The position numbers were made by a program, and so were the translations under genes. The notes under the pieces were generated by a model. It did no database searches. It saw only the letters and a list, made by a program, of their open reading frames with translations, and was not told the DNA's origin. A stretch of DNA of 64,000 nt from Rufibacter psychrotolerans (lineage in GTDB: Bacteria; Bacteroidota; Bacteroidia; Cytophagales; Hymenobacteraceae), in contig NZ_JAFFJV010000002.1 in NCBI RefSeq assembly GCF_016924645.1, positions 1 to 64,000 of the forward strand. Reading direction: 5' to 3'. Shown piece after piece: positions 1 through 8,533 of the stretch (positions are counted from its first letter, which is position 1; each line of letters begins with the position of its first letter).

Positions 1-30
1 CCTGTTTTTCAAAAAACAGGCCGCAAACAG
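1..30. repeat. Intergenic palindrome, copy 1 (cut by window edge)
   Basis: This is the right part of the recurring intergenic palindrome: T-run, A-run, CAGG, then AAACAGG. The left outer arm would lie outside the window. It ends 18 bases past the stop codon of the minus-strand phosphodiesterase gene. Confidence 0.7.
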
Positions 31-48
31 GCGCTCCCTTTTAATGCT

Positions 49-1095
49 TTACTGCTTCTTGGCCGCCAGTTTCTGCAATAGAAGCTCTGGTTGATTGGTG
101 GTGATAAAGTCCACGTTACGCTCCAGTAGCCAGTCCATGTCCTCGGGTTTGTCAATGGTCCAGGTGTTTACAGTCAGGCCCAGACGGTGCGACTCTCCTA
201 TCCACTCGGGAAACTTCTTCAGGAAACTGAAATGATAGTCTGAGCCGTACAAACGGTCTTTGGCCAGCTCAGCGGGCGGTTTGTGCCCACCTAAAAAAGC
301 CACCCGCGCGTAAGGGTCCAGTTCCAGTACTTTCTGGAGAATATCATAGTCAAAGCTGATGTAGTCTACCCAGGCCTGGGCCTTATGCTGGCGCACCAGT
401 TCTACCACTTTCTGGGCTAGGGCCCTCCCCCGTTCTTTGCTGATCACCGAGGGCTTCATCTCCAGGATGAGCCTGGTTTTGTTTTGCCCGAGACCGGCTG
501 CCAGATAAGTCTGCAGCGTAGGCATGGCCTCCCCGTTTTTCAAGGTAAGCTGGGCAATACTAGAGGCGGGGCTTTTCTCCAGATGGATGCCTTTAAAGGT
601 AGGATTATGGTTCACAAACACCACCGAATCGGCGGATAGGTGCACGTCAAACTCGCTGGCGGCGCAACCCAGCCTAATGGCCTGCTGCAAGGCAGCCAGG
701 GAATTCTCTGGGGCTTTTGTATTCTTCCAGGCCCCGCGGTGAGCAACCACAGGATTTTTCAGAAACTCGTCCCTGACAATCCGGAACGTATCACGTTGGC
801 CTTCGCCCCACTCCAGCACCACGTCATGCCAGAAAGCATCTTTTTGGTTCGCGGCTTTCTTTTTGATGGCTAAGGAGTTGTCCTGGCCAAGGGTAAAAAG
901 CTTCTTGCTTTCCTTAGACAACTTCACCGTCGGCGTGCTTTCTTCCTGAACTACCCGCACCACTTTGCCCACCACCAATCGCTGCGGCGTGAAAGTGAAA
1001 TTGGTGAGCGTGATTCCAGACTGGGCACTGCCCGAAAGCGCCATCAAAATACTAGCACCAAAGGCTACCCAGAAAGTACGACAGGCAAGAAGCAT
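49..1095 (-). CDS. Glycerophosphodiester phosphodiesterase family protein, secreted
   Basis: The protein is predicted to hydrolyse glycerophosphodiesters to an alcohol and glycerol 3-phosphate outside the cytoplasm. From the ATG at 1095 it has 348 residues. A Sec signal (MLLACRTFW to about ALSGSAQS) is followed by a beta-rich segment of about 90 residues and then the GDPD barrel. HRGAW (residues 119-123), APEN, SEFDVH and NHNP match the catalytic blocks HRG, E/D and H of the family; the last block has H-N in place of the usual H-D. The reading frame stays open to an ATG at 1206, but that start would bury the signal peptide, so 1095 is preferred. It is the last visible gene of the GH20/SusCD run. 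Its link to the glycan is unclear; a phosphodiester-decorated substrate or lipid scavenging are both possible. Confidence 0.85.
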   Translation of the reverse strand: MLLACRTFWVAFGASILMALSGSAQSGITLTNFTFTPQRLVVGKVVRVVQEESTPTVKLSKESKKLFTLGQDNSLAIKKKAANQKDAFWHDVVLEWGEGQRDTFRIVRDEFLKNPVVAHRGAWKNTKAPENSLAALQQAIRLGCAASEFDVHLSADSVVFVNHNPTFKGIHLEKSPASSIAQLTLKNGEAMPTLQTYLAAGLGQNKTRLILEMKPSVISKERGRALAQKVVELVRQHKAQAWVDYISFDYDILQKVLELDPYARVAFLGGHKPPAELAKDRLYGSDYHFSFLKKFPEWIGESHRLGLTVNTWTIDKPEDMDWLLERNVDFITTNQPELLLQKLAAKKQ

Positions 1096-1208
1096 ATGAT
1101 TAGATTTCAGAACTGGTAAACAAGTAGAGGAAGCCAAGCTTCTGACTTCTAGGGAAATTCCTAAAAAGAGAACCAACGCAAGGCGAATACTGGTACTTCT
1201 ACGCATTT

Positions 1209-1250
1209 CCTGTTTCAGGCCTGTTTTTCAAAAAAGAGGCCTGAAACAGG
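1209..1250. repeat. Intergenic palindrome, copy 2
   Basis: The arms CCTGTTTCAGGCCT and AGGCCTGAAACAGG are a perfect 14-bp inverted repeat around a T-run/A-run centre. It starts 14 bases after the stop of the upstream SGNH gene. This is one of the best preserved copies. Confidence 0.85.
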
Positions 1251-1264
1251 AAGCTTTCTATTCG

Positions 1265-1936
1265 CTACTTTTTCAGGTGGGGTTGTATGATTTGGTCCCA
1301 GAGCGCGTAGCCGGCGGGGGTCATGTGCAGATTGTCTTTCAGGAAGAGCTCGGGCCGGGGCTTCCCATCGGGGCCCAGCATGGGGTTACTCACGTCCAAA
1401 AACTTCACGTTGCGGTGCCAGAAAGCGTAGCGTTTTATTTTTTTGTTGGCAGCTTCCATGGTGGGGTATTTGTCCCAGCGCGAGATGCTGGGCTTAATGG
1501 ACAGAAACACCAATTGGGCCTGAGGCAACTGGGTCTTCATCTTCGCCGCGAAAGCCTTGAACAACTCAAACGTAGCCTCAGCAGACTGCCCGCCCGCCAC
1601 GTCATTGTCGCCGGAATAGAGGAACACTTGCTTAGGCTGGTACTTGGCCACAATACGGTCAAAGTAATGGGTAGCATCTGGAATACCGGAGCCGCCAAAG
1701 CCGCGCATGATGATATTATAAGCCGGGAATGTCTTGGGCAAGGTTTTCCAGCCCACAATAGACGAGCTGCCCGTGAACACAATACCGCCGGGCGCGGGCA
1801 TGTGCAGGCTATCAGTGGCCTCAAACTTCTGAATTGCTTTCTCCCAGCGCGTAGGGTTAGCCGGGCTCTGCGCCCAGGCAGGCGATGAAAACAACAGGCT
1901 AACCAGCAGAGCAACAAAGGACAGGGAATGTTTCAT
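1265..1936 (-). CDS. SGNH/GDSL hydrolase, secreted (canonical block order)
   Basis: This is a secreted esterase or deacetylase-like enzyme of the SGNH fold, 223 residues long. A signal peptide (MKHSLSFVALL to AWAQ) precedes the fold. The conserved blocks appear in normal order: block I TGSSS with the nucleophile Ser near the N-terminus, block II RGFGGS, block III SGDND, and block V DNLHMTP carrying the Asp and His. The start at 1936 is chosen because it opens with the signal peptide; an in-frame ATG at 2014 does not. It sits between the permuted SGNH gene and the phosphodiesterase and is transcribed with them. Removal of O-acetyl or other ester groups from the glycan handled by the GH20 enzymes is a reasonable inference. 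The substrate cannot be read from the sequence. Confidence 0.85.
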   Translation of the reverse strand: MKHSLSFVALLVSLLFSSPAWAQSPANPTRWEKAIQKFEATDSLHMPAPGGIVFTGSSSIVGWKTLPKTFPAYNIIMRGFGGSGIPDATHYFDRIVAKYQPKQVFLYSGDNDVAGGQSAEATFELFKAFAAKMKTQLPQAQLVFLSIKPSISRWDKYPTMEAANKKIKRYAFWHRNVKFLDVSNPMLGPDGKPRPELFLKDNLHMTPAGYALWDQIIQPHLKK

Positions 1937-2020
1937 GGTATAATCAGTAAGCGGTAAAAAGTGATCAGATTTTAAAGAGCGGGGCCAGAGATAGAACTTT
2001 CCAACAGCGGCCATTCCAGG

Positions 2021-2062
2021 CCTACTTCAGGCCGGTTTTTGAAAAAAGAGGCCTGAAACAGG
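2021..2062. repeat. Intergenic palindrome, copy 3
   Basis: TTCAGGCC pairs with GGCCTGAA around a T-run/A-run centre, and the outermost left arm is diverged. It begins only 4 bases after the stop codon of the permuted SGNH gene. Confidence 0.8.
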
Positions 2063-2066
2063 AACT

Positions 2067-2789
2067 TCAGTTTTTCTTTTGCAATAGCCTTTGCAGCACG
2101 GCGGGGTACGTATCGCCGTGGGCGGTGCCGGCGCCGTCCATGTAACTGCCATAGGTCATGCTGTCCCCGAAACAGACAATCTTTTGGTTCTTTTTCAGCA
2201 GCCGTTTCTTTTTCAGGTAGCGGTACACTTCCTGGCCAATGCGCGCGTAGCCTTCCTTGGTGGGGTGGATGCCGTCTTCCTTGCCCATATTGGCCTGGTT
2301 GATAATGAGCGAATGCGCCTCGCGGCTAGGTGAGCCCCAGGCCTTGAATCGTTCATTGAGGTCAAGGAAAGGGAGGCGGTGCTCCGCGGCCAACGCCCGC
2401 ACAATGCCTCCCGCCGAGTCAAGCTTGGCATTCAGGTCCTCGGTGAACGCGCGGCGGTCATGCCGGCTGAGCACATAGCCCGTGTCTACGGGCGGCGGGG
2501 CCATCACCATTACCCGTATGTTCTGGGCCTTCAGCTGACCAAGGATTGCCTGATAGTTTTCCTGGAACTGGGCGTACGGCACCAGCTTTTGGGAGTTGAG
2601 CATGTCATTGGTGCCTACCATCAGAATCACCAGGTCTGGCTTTTCCGCCAGCACGTCTTTCTGCAGCCGCCTGAGCAAGTCATGGGTGTTGTTACCGCCT
2701 ATGCCCTTGTTCAGGACCACACGCTGACCAACCGTCAGCAGGGGACAAAGCCACAGGAACCAGAAGAAAAGGGAAAGTCCACGGACCAT
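2067..2789 (-). CDS. Circularly permuted SGNH/GDSL hydrolase, secreted
   Basis: This SGNH-type esterase has 240 residues and its conserved blocks are in permuted order. After a signal-like N-terminus (residues 1-21) it begins directly with block II, GIGGNN (29-34). Block III GTND (59-62) and block V DGIH (172-175) follow. Block I with the catalytic Ser, CFGDSMTYG (206-214), comes last, only about 30 residues from the C-terminus. Joining the C-terminal end LQRLLQKKN to the N-terminal RVVLNKGIGG would rebuild a normal SGNH domain. All catalytic residues are present, so the enzyme should be active if it folds. The gene lies 17 bases downstream of a GH20 gene and is probably cotranscribed with it. 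Its likely role is ester removal on the same glycan; this is inference. Confidence 0.88.
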   Translation of the reverse strand: MVRGLSLFFWFLWLCPLLTVGQRVVLNKGIGGNNTHDLLRRLQKDVLAEKPDLVILMVGTNDMLNSQKLVPYAQFQENYQAILGQLKAQNIRVMVMAPPPVDTGYVLSRHDRRAFTEDLNAKLDSAGGIVRALAAEHRLPFLDLNERFKAWGSPSREAHSLIINQANMGKEDGIHPTKEGYARIGQEVYRYLKKKRLLKKNQKIVCFGDSMTYGSYMDGAGTAHGDTYPAVLQRLLQKKN

Positions 2790-2806
2790 AGCGCTGGTTT
2801 TGATTT

Positions 2807-5356
2807 TTATTGATGTTGGATACTGACGGTGTTCCCGCCCCTACCAGCGGCGTTGAAAACCCGAAGTTTGAGGGTTCCTTTCTCCCGGATGGGCGCGGTG
2901 TACAACTTGCTTTTCAGGGTGGGCTCGGTTCCGTTAGTGGTATAATACACTCTAAAACCGGGCAGCTGTGAGTTGACATGCACGGCCCCATCTTTCACCG
3001 TAGCGCCCGCCGCCGGAATGCGGTAATGGAAGCCCCTGGCGTAGTGATCTAACCTGGGGAGTTCCCGTTTGGCAAGCGTGTGCACAAACTGGCTCCAGGC
3101 GGTGCGGTACAGGGCGCCTGCCTGGGTACTGTCTTTTTCCATAGCCCAGGCCGGCTCCTTGGCCCAAGCCCTCTCTGCGAAGGCCAGGATTCTGGGCGCC
3201 AGCAACGATTCTAATTGCTCTTTGCTCCTAACCGTTTCTGACCAGACCAGGGCCTGCAAGCCCACAATATTGGCCTTCCCGAAATCTGTAAGCCGTTCTT
3301 TGCCCTTGAAAACCGAGGGGTTCACGGGCTTGTCATCGCTGTTGCGGGCGTTGCGGTAGTAGTCAAACGGGATGAGGTTGAAGGGGGCGTCCAGGTCGCT
3401 GATACTTGCCCAATAAGTGCCGTGCTCGTCAAAGCCTTTCTGGTAGGCCATGTCCAGGTAGAAATTGGTAGCTGGGGCTAGTATGGTCTTGTACCCCGCA
3501 TTGGCCAAGCGGTACGCCAGGTCTTCGTTGCCCCAGCCCCACACGTTGTTCCAGACATAGGCATGGAAATTCTCGTTCGCGAAGGTAGGATTGGGCACGT
3601 AGCGCGTCTTGCCGTCAAGCTTGGTTTTGCGCATGGCCACTTCCTCCCACCCAGAAAGGTACAGGTTGCGCGCCTTCAGGATCTGGTTCACTTTGCCAAA
3701 GTAGTAATACCACACATCGTCCACGGACTTGATCTCGGGGTGTTTTTTCATGAGCGCGGCCACCGCCGGTGACTTTTCCCAGACCCCGGCCGGTACCTCA
3801 TCACCGCCCAGATGGATGGTTTGCAGCGGTGCGCCGGCTTCTTGGTACATCTCCCTGATCTCGTCTATTACTTTTTCAATAAAGGCGTAGGTTGATGGCA
3901 GCGCCACGTTCATCACGTTATCATTCCACTTTTGCACCGAGCGGTACGCGGAGGAATCATTCAGGTCGCGGAGCAGGTACTGCTGAGCCAGGTCTTTCTG
4001 ACCGGCTTTCATAAACCGCTCATAGCGCGCATCCATGGCTTTTACTGCCGCCCGCGCGTGGCCCGGCGTTTCCACCTCCGGAATAACCCGTATATGCCGG
4101 TCTTTGGCGTACTTCAACAGCTCAATAAAATCGGCCTTGGTGTAAAAACCTGTCCCCAACGGGCTGGAGGCATCTGGCCCCGACCCGTAGGAGGCAGGCA
4201 AAAACGTTTTGCTGTCCAGAGAGTGGGCTCTTTGGGCCCCTACCTGGGTGAGTTCAGGCAAAGACGGAATCTCCAGCCGCCAGCCTTCATCGTCGTTCAG
4301 GTGGAAGTGTAGCACGTTCAGTTTGTAGAGCGCCATCAGGTCCAGCACCTTTTTCACCTGGTCTTTGGGTTGGAAATTGCGGGCCACGTCTAGCATAAAG
4401 GCCCGGTAACTGAACCTTGGCGTATCTGACACCTCTACCGCAGCTATGGAAATTGACTTCTGCTTTTTAGCCCAGGCCTGGGGCGGCCACATGGTTTTCA
4501 GGGACTGGATGCCATAGAAAATACCGGCCGGCTCTGTGGCACTGATAGTAACGGCAGCGGGTGTTACCTGCAGCAGATACCCTCCCTGGCCCAGGCCTTC
4601 GGCTTTTTTCAGGATGATCCCCTTAGAGCCCGTTCCGGTTTTCAGGCTTGGTTTTTTCCCTAAGACCGTGCTTATCTCCTGAGCGAGGTGTTGGGCTTCC
4701 TGGGTAAAATCCTGCGCAGCATAAATAGTTACGTTGCCGGTAAGCAGAAATTTACCGGAGCTTTTCTGGTAGCTGACCGGGCTGGGGAAAACCGGTGCCA
4801 GGTCCTGTTCCTGTACCGGTTGAATCAATGCGTTTTTGGCGAAGATGTCCTGGGGCGTGATGTGGCCGTCAAGGTTCTCAGGGCTCAAAGGGTTGACGGT
4901 TACCAGCGGCAGCGCCACCCCTTGGTTGGGAGCGTGGTCCCAAACCAAATAGAAACCCGACGGCACATCTGAGCGCATCAGGGCCTTTCCGTTGGCCACG
5001 TATTCTATTTTAAGAGCAGCGCCCGGCGCTAAGGCGGTAAACCCAGTGGCTGGTGCCAACACGTTTAAATCGCCGTTCAGGAAGTTGATGGTCACGTTGC
5101 CTTTCACCTCAGAGGCCTGCCTCCCGGAGTTGAAGTAGATTTTCCAGCCGGTGGTGGGCAAGGGTTGCGCGGCCTGGTTGGTGATAGTAAGGGCAGCCAG
5201 AATCTGGTTTTTGCCTTGGTAATTGGTTTGCAGCACTTCCCAGGAAAGCGCCAGTTTACGCGCATCAAGTTGCTGAGCCCAGGTAGTGGTGGTAAAGAAG
5301 AAAACCAGCAGGAACACGCTGGCAATTCTGGTGACAAGGGGATGGGGAATTCTCAT
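2807..5356 (-). CDS. GH20 beta-N-acetylhexosaminidase, multidomain
   Basis: This is an exo-acting beta-N-acetylhexosaminidase of family GH20, predicted to release terminal GlcNAc or GalNAc by substrate-assisted catalysis. It has 849 residues from the ATG at 5356, which opens a Sec signal ending near TTTTWAQ. The domain order is a chitobiase-type N-terminal carbohydrate-binding-like domain (LSWEVLQTNY onwards), a GH20b domain, the catalytic barrel with HLGGDEVP near residues 515-522 (Asp-Glu pair), and a C-terminal chitobiase-like beta domain (VYYTTNGTEPT). That layout resembles periplasmic chitobiases. It lies downstream of the Gfo/Idh gene and upstream of two SGNH hydrolases. The longer frame to 5467 lacks a signal peptide at its start. 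Confidence 0.93.
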   Translation of the reverse strand: MRIPHPLVTRIASVFLLVFFFTTTTWAQQLDARKLALSWEVLQTNYQGKNQILAALTITNQAAQPLPTTGWKIYFNSGRQASEVKGNVTINFLNGDLNVLAPATGFTALAPGAALKIEYVANGKALMRSDVPSGFYLVWDHAPNQGVALPLVTVNPLSPENLDGHITPQDIFAKNALIQPVQEQDLAPVFPSPVSYQKSSGKFLLTGNVTIYAAQDFTQEAQHLAQEISTVLGKKPSLKTGTGSKGIILKKAEGLGQGGYLLQVTPAAVTISATEPAGIFYGIQSLKTMWPPQAWAKKQKSISIAAVEVSDTPRFSYRAFMLDVARNFQPKDQVKKVLDLMALYKLNVLHFHLNDDEGWRLEIPSLPELTQVGAQRAHSLDSKTFLPASYGSGPDASSPLGTGFYTKADFIELLKYAKDRHIRVIPEVETPGHARAAVKAMDARYERFMKAGQKDLAQQYLLRDLNDSSAYRSVQKWNDNVMNVALPSTYAFIEKVIDEIREMYQEAGAPLQTIHLGGDEVPAGVWEKSPAVAALMKKHPEIKSVDDVWYYYFGKVNQILKARNLYLSGWEEVAMRKTKLDGKTRYVPNPTFANENFHAYVWNNVWGWGNEDLAYRLANAGYKTILAPATNFYLDMAYQKGFDEHGTYWASISDLDAPFNLIPFDYYRNARNSDDKPVNPSVFKGKERLTDFGKANIVGLQALVWSETVRSKEQLESLLAPRILAFAERAWAKEPAWAMEKDSTQAGALYRTAWSQFVHTLAKRELPRLDHYARGFHYRIPAAGATVKDGAVHVNSQLPGFRVYYTTNGTEPTLKSKLYTAPIREKGTLKLRVFNAAGRGGNTVSIQHQ

Positions 5357-5420
5357 GAAAGCGGTCTTCAAAAGCAGCGGGCTGCTTTTCTTACTATTTA
5401 CTTTTTCTCTGGTGAACCAC

Positions 5421-5463
5421 CGGCTATTACAGGCCAGTTTTTGAAAAAACAGGCTGGAAACAG
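5421..5463. repeat. Intergenic palindrome, copy 4 (degenerate)
   Basis: The copy keeps the GGCC block, T-run, A-run, GGCTGGAAACAG pattern, but the inner arms do not pair fully. It starts 24 bases after the stop of the Gfo/Idh gene and precedes the GH20 start. Confidence 0.6.
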
Positions 5464-5487
5464 TCAATGCGGCTGTGTGGGCAATCT

Positions 5488-6507
5488 TTAGCTTCGGGCT
5501 CTTTCAAACATCTCGGCCAACGTGACCGGGCTACCGTTTTGTTTTTTACTTTCATCGGCGGCATCCATAAACGCGAGAATCTCCAGCGTCTCTTTTGGGG
5601 CTACAGGTGCCTTGCCGGTCTGGAAGAAGGTGACAATTTCCTTCAGCAGCGGGTTGTAGCCGGTGTATGGCCCCAACTGAATGATTCCTTTCTGGGTAAA
5701 ACATGTGCCGCCGAAGTCCTGCTTGCCAGTTCTCAGGCCCCTGAAGGTGCCAATGCGGCCGTCTTTCCAGGTGCCTATGACCACATCGGTCTCGGGGGTG
5801 TAATGGCGCACTACGCGCTCGCAGCCCGGCCCCATGACCGCAAAGAGGGTCTCTACCCCATGGATGCCGTACCAGTACAGATCTGGGTGTGTTTTCTCCA
5901 GGGTGGCCGGGCTGTAGGTCTCGGCGCCCGTCACCGCACCATGTTTGCCGCTCGCTACTTCCTGCACGTTGGCCATGAAGCGCAGCGATGAGGAGGAGAA
6001 AACGGGCGTACCATACTGCTCGGCGGCTTTATAGATTTCCTGGGCATCTGCCAGGGAAGCGGCAATGGGCTTGTCAATGAACAGCATTTTGCGGGCTTTG
6101 AGCACCGGCAGGGCCTGCTCCAGGTGCAGGCGGCCATCATTGGTTTCTAGGAGCACCACGTCTACCTGCTTCAGCAGCTTCTGGATAGAATCTACCACCG
6201 CCACCTCATATTTCTTTATTTCCTCTATGTACTGCGGAATGCGCTTGATACTCAGTTCCAATTCCTTGCTGCCGTACGGGTAGGCGGCCACCACGCGGTA
6301 ACCACCAAATTCTGGCCCGGCGTTGGGGGCATTGAGGACCTTGGTAAATGCCAGGCTGTGTGAGGAATCCAACCCGATGATGCCTACCCGTTTGCCTTTC
6401 TCCGGTTTGCCTACCTGGGCCCAAGTAGGTAACGCCGAAAGGCCCAACCCTAGCCCTAACCCGGCCAAGGTGATCGATTTCACGAAATCCCGACGGTTCG
6501 CCTGCAT
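5488..6507 (-). CDS. Gfo/Idh/MocA family oxidoreductase, Tat-exported
   Basis: This is an NAD(P)-dependent sugar or polyol oxidoreductase-like protein of 339 residues. It opens with a twin-arginine signal (NRRDFVKS, hydrophobic stretch, ALPTWAQ), so it should be exported folded with its cofactor. The Rossmann start reads GIIGLDSSHS (residues 42-51), and the catalytic-type block is IDKP near residue 144, where EKP is usual. The nucleotide-binding loop lacks the full GxGxxG pattern. It sits 8 bases from the GH20 gene upstream and belongs to the same operon. Related exported Gfo/Idh proteins act as sugar oxidoreductases or as glycosidases with bound NAD. Which applies here cannot be told. Confidence 0.87.
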   Translation of the reverse strand: MQANRRDFVKSITLAGLGLGLGLSALPTWAQVGKPEKGKRVGIIGLDSSHSLAFTKVLNAPNAGPEFGGYRVVAAYPYGSKELELSIKRIPQYIEEIKKYEVAVVDSIQKLLKQVDVVLLETNDGRLHLEQALPVLKARKMLFIDKPIAASLADAQEIYKAAEQYGTPVFSSSSLRFMANVQEVASGKHGAVTGAETYSPATLEKTHPDLYWYGIHGVETLFAVMGPGCERVVRHYTPETDVVIGTWKDGRIGTFRGLRTGKQDFGGTCFTQKGIIQLGPYTGYNPLLKEIVTFFQTGKAPVAPKETLEILAFMDAADESKKQNGSPVTLAEMFERARS

Positions 6508-6515
6508 AGTTAAAA

Positions 6516-8201
6516 TCAGTTAGGTTGTTTGGTTTCCGGGGCCGTGGGCAATTGCTCCAGATAATATTTAGCGTAGTTCACCTTCAGCTTGTCCAGGTGT
6601 TTCAGGTTCTGGCCCAGCCGCTGGATGAAATCTGCGTAGTTTTTCCGCTCCGGCGCGGCCCAGGCAATCTCCGCAAGGGCGCACAGGCGCGGGAAGGTCA
6701 TTTGTTCAGCGTGGGCGGCGGTGGGCACGTACTCAGTCCAGAGGTTGGCTTGCACACCCAGCACGCGTTTGGCAGCAGCGGCATCCAGGTCCTGGGGAAT
6801 GGGGTTGAAGGCGTATACTTTTTCCAGCGGCAGGAAATTCCCTATGGCCACGGGCTCCCGCTTGCGGCCTTCTTTGGTTTGGTAGTAATCAAAGTACAGA
6901 TGCGCGTTGGCCACCATGATCTCATCATTGCCGCCCCGCGCCGCCGCGCCCACTTGCCCCATGTGCCAGGACATGACCGTGGCGGTTTTGGAGACGCCGC
7001 CTTCCATGATCTCGTCCCAGCCAATAATAGAACGGCCTTTGGAAATCATAAAATCCTCCATCCGGCGCATGAAGTAGCTTTGCAGGCCGTTCTCGTCTTT
7101 GAGGTTATGTTCTTTGATGAGCGACTGCGCGTAGGCAGATTCCTTCCACCGGTCTTTGGGCACCTCGTCTCCGCCGATGTGGATGTACTTGCTCGGGAAA
7201 ATAGCGATGACCTCGGTGAGCACGTCTTCCAGAAATTGAAACGTGGCCGGGTTGGGGCAATAGACGTCTTTGTGTACGCCCCAGCTGGTAGACACCTGGT
7301 AGGTGGTGTCTTTGCAGCCCAGTTCTGGGTAAGCGGCCAGCACCGCCTGCGAATGGCCGGGCATGTCAATCTCGGGGATAATGGTGATGAACCGCTCCTG
7401 GGCGTAAGCCACCAGTTCCTTCAGTTGCTCCTGGGTATAGTAACCGCCGTGGGGTTTGCCGTCAAACAGAACCTGCTCGTCGCGGCGGTGGCCCACACGG
7501 GTCTCTTTGCGCCAGGCCGAAATCTCCTGCAGCTTGGGGTACTTTTTGATCTCCATGCGCCAGCCCTGGTCATCAGTTAAGTGCAGGTGGAACGTGTTGA
7601 CTTTGTAGAAAGCCAGCAGATCTACATAGCGCTTAAGAAAATCAAGGGGCTGGAAATGGCGGGCTACATCCAGCATGAATCCCCGGTACCCAAACTGCGG
7701 CGCATCTTCTATCTCTACGGCCGGCAAGGGTACTTTTTTACCGGTAGGGCTGGCCGGCAGCAGTTGCCGAATGGTCTGTACTCCCAAAAAAGCGCCGGGA
7801 GCGGTTTTAAACGCTAGGGTGATATTCTTATTGGTGATAGAAAGACGATACCCTTCCCGCTCTTGGATAGAAGCATCTACTATAAAAGCAATAGCATTCT
7901 TGCCCGGTGCAGAAGTCGCTTGCAAACTAAAGCCGGTGGTTTCCCTGAGTTGGGTTTTAAAGTTATCGGCTACTTTTTCTATCTCCGGCCCACCGCCTTT
8001 CACATACACCTTGGTATTGGGCGTAATGAAAAACGTACCGGGTTTCTCTGTCAGTTTAGCGGGCCGGGGAATGATGGGGTAGCGATGGGGCTGCTGGGCC
8101 TTCCCAGAAGAGGCGAAAAGCAGCAACCCAACCACCAGCAAAACAGAGATCCTTATAGATGGCGTGCGGGAAAAGAAACGAAAAGGGATTCTGTTTTGCA
8201 T
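6516..8201 (-). CDS. GH20 beta-N-acetylhexosaminidase
   Basis: This second GH20 exo-hexosaminidase has 561 residues from the ATG at 8201, giving a Sec signal (LLVVGLLLFASSGKAQQ). A GH20b domain (YPIIPRPAKLTEK onwards) precedes the catalytic barrel. HIGGDEVPKDRW near residue 340 carries the catalytic Asp-Glu pair, and HLTDDQGWR and PEIDMPGHS are further family motifs. It is shorter than the GH20 at 2807-5356 and lacks the chitobiase-type flanking domains, so the two probably differ in substrate or location. It follows the SusC/SusD genes but is separated from them by a terminator-like hairpin at 8352-8393. It may therefore be made at a different level or from its own promoter. Confidence 0.93.
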   Translation of the reverse strand: MQNRIPFRFFSRTPSIRISVLLVVGLLLFASSGKAQQPHRYPIIPRPAKLTEKPGTFFITPNTKVYVKGGGPEIEKVADNFKTQLRETTGFSLQATSAPGKNAIAFIVDASIQEREGYRLSITNKNITLAFKTAPGAFLGVQTIRQLLPASPTGKKVPLPAVEIEDAPQFGYRGFMLDVARHFQPLDFLKRYVDLLAFYKVNTFHLHLTDDQGWRMEIKKYPKLQEISAWRKETRVGHRRDEQVLFDGKPHGGYYTQEQLKELVAYAQERFITIIPEIDMPGHSQAVLAAYPELGCKDTTYQVSTSWGVHKDVYCPNPATFQFLEDVLTEVIAIFPSKYIHIGGDEVPKDRWKESAYAQSLIKEHNLKDENGLQSYFMRRMEDFMISKGRSIIGWDEIMEGGVSKTATVMSWHMGQVGAAARGGNDEIMVANAHLYFDYYQTKEGRKREPVAIGNFLPLEKVYAFNPIPQDLDAAAAKRVLGVQANLWTEYVPTAAHAEQMTFPRLCALAEIAWAAPERKNYADFIQRLGQNLKHLDKLKVNYAKYYLEQLPTAPETKQPN

Positions 8202-8260
8202 ATCATCAAAAAAATGGGAACCCAGAACGATAGGGCAACCTGTGTTACTACTTCTTAGTT

Positions 8261-8295
8261 GGAGCCTGTTTTCTAGAAAAGGGGCCGGAAACACC
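8261..8295. repeat. Intergenic palindrome, copy 5
   Basis: The core TTTTCTAGAAAA is a perfect palindrome flanked by AGCCTG and GGGCCGGAAAC. It lies about 60 bases upstream of the GH20 start and not just after a stop codon, unlike most copies. Confidence 0.65.
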
Positions 8296-8351
8296 TAAGC
8301 TGGCAACATGCGTTGGATAGTTACAAAACCCCTAAAAGCAGACCAACTATG

Positions 8352-8393
8352 AAAAAGCAGTACAACAGAGAGGTGTTTTTCTGTTGTACTGCT
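8352..8393 (-). terminator. Rho-independent terminator-like hairpin after susD
   Basis: Fourteen-base arms (8356-8369 and 8380-8393, AGCAGTACAACAGA with its complement) flank a 10-base loop. On the minus strand the hairpin is followed by five T residues. It lies 140 bases past the SusD stop and before the GH20 gene. It could end or attenuate the susCD transcript. Confidence 0.7.
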
Positions 8394-8450
8394 AAGATTG
8401 ATTGCTTTTACCTGAGGAACCCGGCCTGTCCTCACTCAAGGGAAGCCTTT

Positions 8451-8489
8451 CCTGTTTCAAGGCTGTTTTTTAAAAAAACAGCCTTGAAC
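8451..8489. repeat. Intergenic palindrome, copy 6
   Basis: TTCAAGGCTGTTTTTT pairs over 16 bases with its right arm. The variable block here is AAGGCTG/CAGCCTT, changed on both sides relative to other copies. It starts 44 bases after the SusD stop. Confidence 0.8.
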
Positions 8490-8533
8490 TAGAGCATCGC
8501 CCAGAATATTGTGTTACCGGCACGAGGCACTTT

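Larger units (their letters stand above)
8202..8533. other. Gap between SusD and GH20 genes, no coding sequence
   Basis: This 332-base gap holds two copies of the intergenic palindrome and one terminator-like hairpin, listed separately. I see no gene and no recognisable promoter in the rest. Confidence 0.6.
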
